The notes beneath the pieces were generated by a model. The model saw only the letters and a list, made by a program, of their open reading frames with translations, ran no database searches and was not told where the DNA came from. Made by a program: the position numbers and the translations under genes. Positions 5,564 through 7,280 of a stretch of 7,280 nt of DNA are shown piece after piece; position 1 is the stretch's first letter, and each line of letters opens with the position of its first letter. The DNA comes from CAYWTS01 sp964461265 (lineage in GTDB: Bacteria; Bacteroidota; Ignavibacteria; Tepidaquicellales; OLB5), in the NCBI GenBank assembly GCA_964461265.1, contig CAYWTS010000067.1, forward strand, positions 1-7,280. The letters are read 5' to 3'.

Positions 5564-6316
5564 TCTCTTTATATATCATCCCATGGCAAATATTATTCGA
5601 ACTATCTAAGATTTTTTGTTATTTTTGCTTACGTGTGGATAGTAAAAAATAGTATTGCAATTTTACTTGCAGTAGTATTCTCACTCCTCACACTGGTAAC
5701 CTTCCCGTTCAATTTCAAAGGCTGGGTTTCGTATTATATATTAAAGGTTTGGTCAAATCTTACACTGTTTATTTTAGGTGTGAAGGTAAGTGTATTCGGG
5801 AGAGAAAATATTCCGCGTATAGGCGGTAACGTTTACATTGCAAACCATTCGAGTTATCTTGACATATTGGTTTTAACTGCAAAAGTTCCGGATAAAGTAA
5901 AGATGGTCTATAAAAGTGAGATGAATAAAATACCCCTGTTAAGCTGGGCGATGCGTGCTGCAGGCTATGTTCCTATCGAAAGGACAAATTTAAAAAGCTC
6001 ACTGCGTTCGCTTGAAAGAGCTGCGGTAAAAGTTAAAAATGGAATTTCGATGATTATCTACCCTGAGGGAACAAGAACCCGCACGGGCAAAATTGGCGAG
6101 TTCAAACGCGGTATGTTTTTACTTGCTGAAAAAGCCGGAACAGATATAATTCCGCTGTCGGTAACCAACACTGCTGCACTAATGCCCATTAGTTCAATGA
6201 AAGTCAAACCGGGAATAGTAAACATTGTAATCGGCAAACCGATGAAATACAGTAAAGATAAAGAGTTCTCAGTCAGGGCAAGGGAACAAGTGATTAAGAA
6301 TTTAAAACCAATATAA
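5555..6316 (+). CDS. plsC: 1-acyl-sn-glycerol-3-phosphate acyltransferase (PlsC/LPLAT family)
   Basis: It transfers an acyl chain to the sn-2 position of lysophosphatidic acid to give phosphatidic acid, the precursor of membrane phospholipids, at the inner membrane. The 253 residues contain a hydrophobic N-terminal segment (about 19-50), a second partly hydrophobic segment (about 58-78), the catalytic NHSSYLD box (97-103, His98 and Asp103 as HX4D), GYVPIER (137-143), YPEGTRTRTG (169-178) and IPLSVTNT (199-206). These are blocks I to IV of the family. The call of plsC proper rather than another LPLAT paralogue is by motif only. Start: GTG at 5555 is the longest reading; GTG at 5633 (residue 27) is a good alternative and would leave 123 bp upstream of it, with a TAnnTTTG element just before it. 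The stop is 17 bp before kdsB, so it probably leads the plsC-kdsB-pyrG operon. Confidence 0.9.
   Translation: MIKSLYISSHGKYYSNYLRFFVIFAYVWIVKNSIAILLAVVFSLLTLVTFPFNFKGWVSYYILKVWSNLTLFILGVKVSVFGRENIPRIGGNVYIANHSSYLDILVLTAKVPDKVKMVYKSEMNKIPLLSWAMRAAGYVPIERTNLKSSLRSLERAAVKVKNGISMIIYPEGTRTRTGKIGEFKRGMFLLAEKAGTDIIPLSVTNTAALMPISSMKVKPGIVNIVIGKPMKYSKDKEFSVRAREQVIKNLKPI
5620..5627 (+). promoter_or_regulatory. Possible -7 element (TAnnTTTG) before the internal plsC start
   Basis: TATTTTTG matches the Bacteroidota -7 consensus and lies 5 bases before the alternative GTG at 5633. TTCG at 5596-5599, 20 bases upstream, is a weak -33 match. If real, transcription would start near 5633 and the plsC message would be nearly leaderless. 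The match is short and could be chance in AT-rich coding sequence. Confidence 0.2.
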
Positions 6317-6333
6317 TATTAACTATATCACTA

Positions 6334-7071
6334 TTGACTATTCACGAACATAAGATTATCGGAGTTATACCGGCACGTTACGGTTCAACACGGTTTCCGG
6401 GCAAACCGCTTGCATTAATTAATGGTAAGCCCATGATACAGCATGTTTATGAGAGAGCATTGAAATCAAAGCTGCTTGGTAAAGTAATTGTTGCAACCGA
6501 TGATAAGCGTATTTACGATACCGTGAAAGGTTTTGGAGGGAATGCTGAAATGACTTCAAAACAACATAAAAGCGGCACCGATAGAATTGGTGAAGTTATA
6601 AAAAATGTAAAATGTGATATAGTTGTTAATATACAGGGAGATGAACCATTTATTGATTCCCGAAACATAGATAAAGCAATCGAACCGTTATTAACAGATA
6701 AAACCATAAATGTATCGACATTATGTATCAGGATTGCGAGTAAAAATGAAATAGAAAATCCGAATGTTGTTAAAGTTGTTTTTGATAAGAATAATTTTGC
6801 ATTATTTTTTTCACGTCTGCCCGTTCCGTTTAATGTAAACTCAGTAAAGACTGGTTATTTCAAACATATAGGATTGTATGTATTCAGAAAACGATTTTTA
6901 TTGAAATTTTTATTAACAAAACAGAGCAGACTGGAGAAATCGGAAAAACTTGAACAGCTGCGGATTCTGGAAATGGGTGAAAAAATAAAAGTTGTAATAA
7001 CAAAAAAAGATTCGATAGCAATTGATAATATCTCTGATTTAGATAAAATTAAAAATGAGGTTAATAAATAA
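6334..7071 (+). CDS. kdsB: 3-deoxy-manno-octulosonate cytidylyltransferase (CMP-Kdo synthetase)
   Basis: KdsB joins CTP and Kdo to give CMP-Kdo and pyrophosphate, activating Kdo for transfer to lipid A in LPS synthesis; it acts in the cytoplasm. The 245 residues match the usual length (E. coli about 248). Motifs are the nucleotide-binding PARYGSTRFPGKPL (13-26), the metal-binding region NIQGDEP (99-105, D103), HIGLYVFR (178-185), EKLEQLRILEMGEKI (204-218) and the second metal-ligand Asp in AIDNISDL (D231). The start is TTG at 6334: the frame is open upstream only back to a TAA at 6295-6297 and holds no ATG or GTG, while the conserved core starts at IIGVIPARY. No Shine-Dalgarno is visible. It is preceded by plsC (17 bp gap) and followed by pyrG (1 bp gap); pairing with the CTP-producing enzyme makes metabolic sense. 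A gene for Kdo-containing LPS points to a diderm cell. Confidence 0.95.
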   Translation: MTIHEHKIIGVIPARYGSTRFPGKPLALINGKPMIQHVYERALKSKLLGKVIVATDDKRIYDTVKGFGGNAEMTSKQHKSGTDRIGEVIKNVKCDIVVNIQGDEPFIDSRNIDKAIEPLLTDKTINVSTLCIRIASKNEIENPNVVKVVFDKNNFALFFSRLPVPFNVNSVKTGYFKHIGLYVFRKRFLLKFLLTKQSRLEKSEKLEQLRILEMGEKIKVVITKKDSIAIDNISDLDKIKNEVNK

Positions 7072-7072
7072 A

Positions 7073-7280
7073 TTGAAACAGGTAAAATATATCTTTTTAA
7101 CTGGTGGTGTGGTTTCTTCTCTTGGAAAAGGGATTAGTGCTGCATCGCTCGGACTTTTGCTAAAATCACGCGGTCTGCGTGTTACAATTCAAAAGTTTGA
7201 CCCGTATATAAACGTTGACCCGGGAACAATGAATCCTTTCCAGCATGGTGAAGTTTATGTTACAGATGACGGTGCGGAAA
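7073..7280 (+). CDS. pyrG: CTP synthase, N-terminal 69 residues (3' truncated by window)
   Basis: PyrG aminates UTP to CTP with ATP and glutamine, the last step of de novo CTP synthesis. Visible are the start of the synthetase domain: YIFLTGGVVSSLGKG (6-20, ATP-binding loop with K19), then FDPYINVDPGTMNPFQHGE and VYVTDDGAE, all near-invariant in the family. The amidotransferase half lies beyond the window. Start choice: TTG at 7073 gives an N-terminus (LKQVKYIF) that fits the family length. An in-frame ATG at 7055 would add six residues and overlap the kdsB end by 17 bp; it cannot be excluded. A GAGG at 7057-7060 is 12 bases before the TTG, too far to be a convincing ribosome site. Tight coupling to kdsB implies one transcript and possibly coupled translation. 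Confidence 0.95.
   Translation, partial: MKQVKYIFLTGGVVSSLGKGISAASLGLLLKSRGLRVTIQKFDPYINVDPGTMNPFQHGEVYVTDDGAE

Noticed and set aside
6513..6707. 64-codon minus-strand open frame inside kdsB
   Set aside because: It overlaps the conserved QGDEP region of kdsB on the other strand and has no features of its own.

Overview
The window looks like a piece of an AT-rich diderm genome of the Bacteroidota/Ignavibacteriota side of the FCB group. The reasons are a CMP-Kdo synthetase (so Kdo-containing LPS), gene starts without Shine-Dalgarno sequences, a Bacteroidota-like promoter motif ahead of carA, and carbamoyl-phosphate synthetase subunits that, from recalled alignments, resemble the eukaryotic CAD/CPS type more than the E. 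coli type. The phylum is an inference from memory, not a search result.

Layout: (i) 2-571, the 3' part of an unrecognised plus-strand gene whose start lies before the window. (ii) 572-938, a gene-free convergent spacer with a heptamer repeat at the upstream stop codon and a nested foldback element (723-925). The element has outer inverted repeats, a 131-bp inner element with perfect 17-bp inverted ends, and inside that two REP-like hairpins in opposite orientation. (iii) 939-4175 carB and 4412-5509 carA on the minus strand, transcribed carA then carB. They are separated by a 236-bp spacer holding a decayed ORF. The spacer and the carB 5' end carry two identical 20-bp palindromes (ATTCCC-N8-GGGAAT) in inverted orientation, and one of them encodes part of the CarB N-terminus. 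(iv) Divergently on the plus strand, plsC (5555-6316), kdsB (6334-7071) and the 5' end of pyrG (7073 to the window end), packed with 17-bp and 1-bp gaps as a likely operon.

How the genes fit together: CarAB makes carbamoyl phosphate, the entry to pyrimidine synthesis (and arginine). PyrG makes CTP from UTP. KdsB spends CTP to activate Kdo for lipid A-core. PlsC makes phosphatidic acid, which is activated with CTP to CDP-diacylglycerol. The locus thus brackets pyrimidine supply and its use in envelope construction.

Most of the coding content is ordinary housekeeping. The unusual content is in the repeats: the nested REPIN-like foldback downstream of carB and the dRS3-like palindromes that surround the carA-carB junction and invade the carB start. 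All five gene starts visible here read as TTG or GTG. I see no defence system, CRISPR array, tRNA or rRNA.
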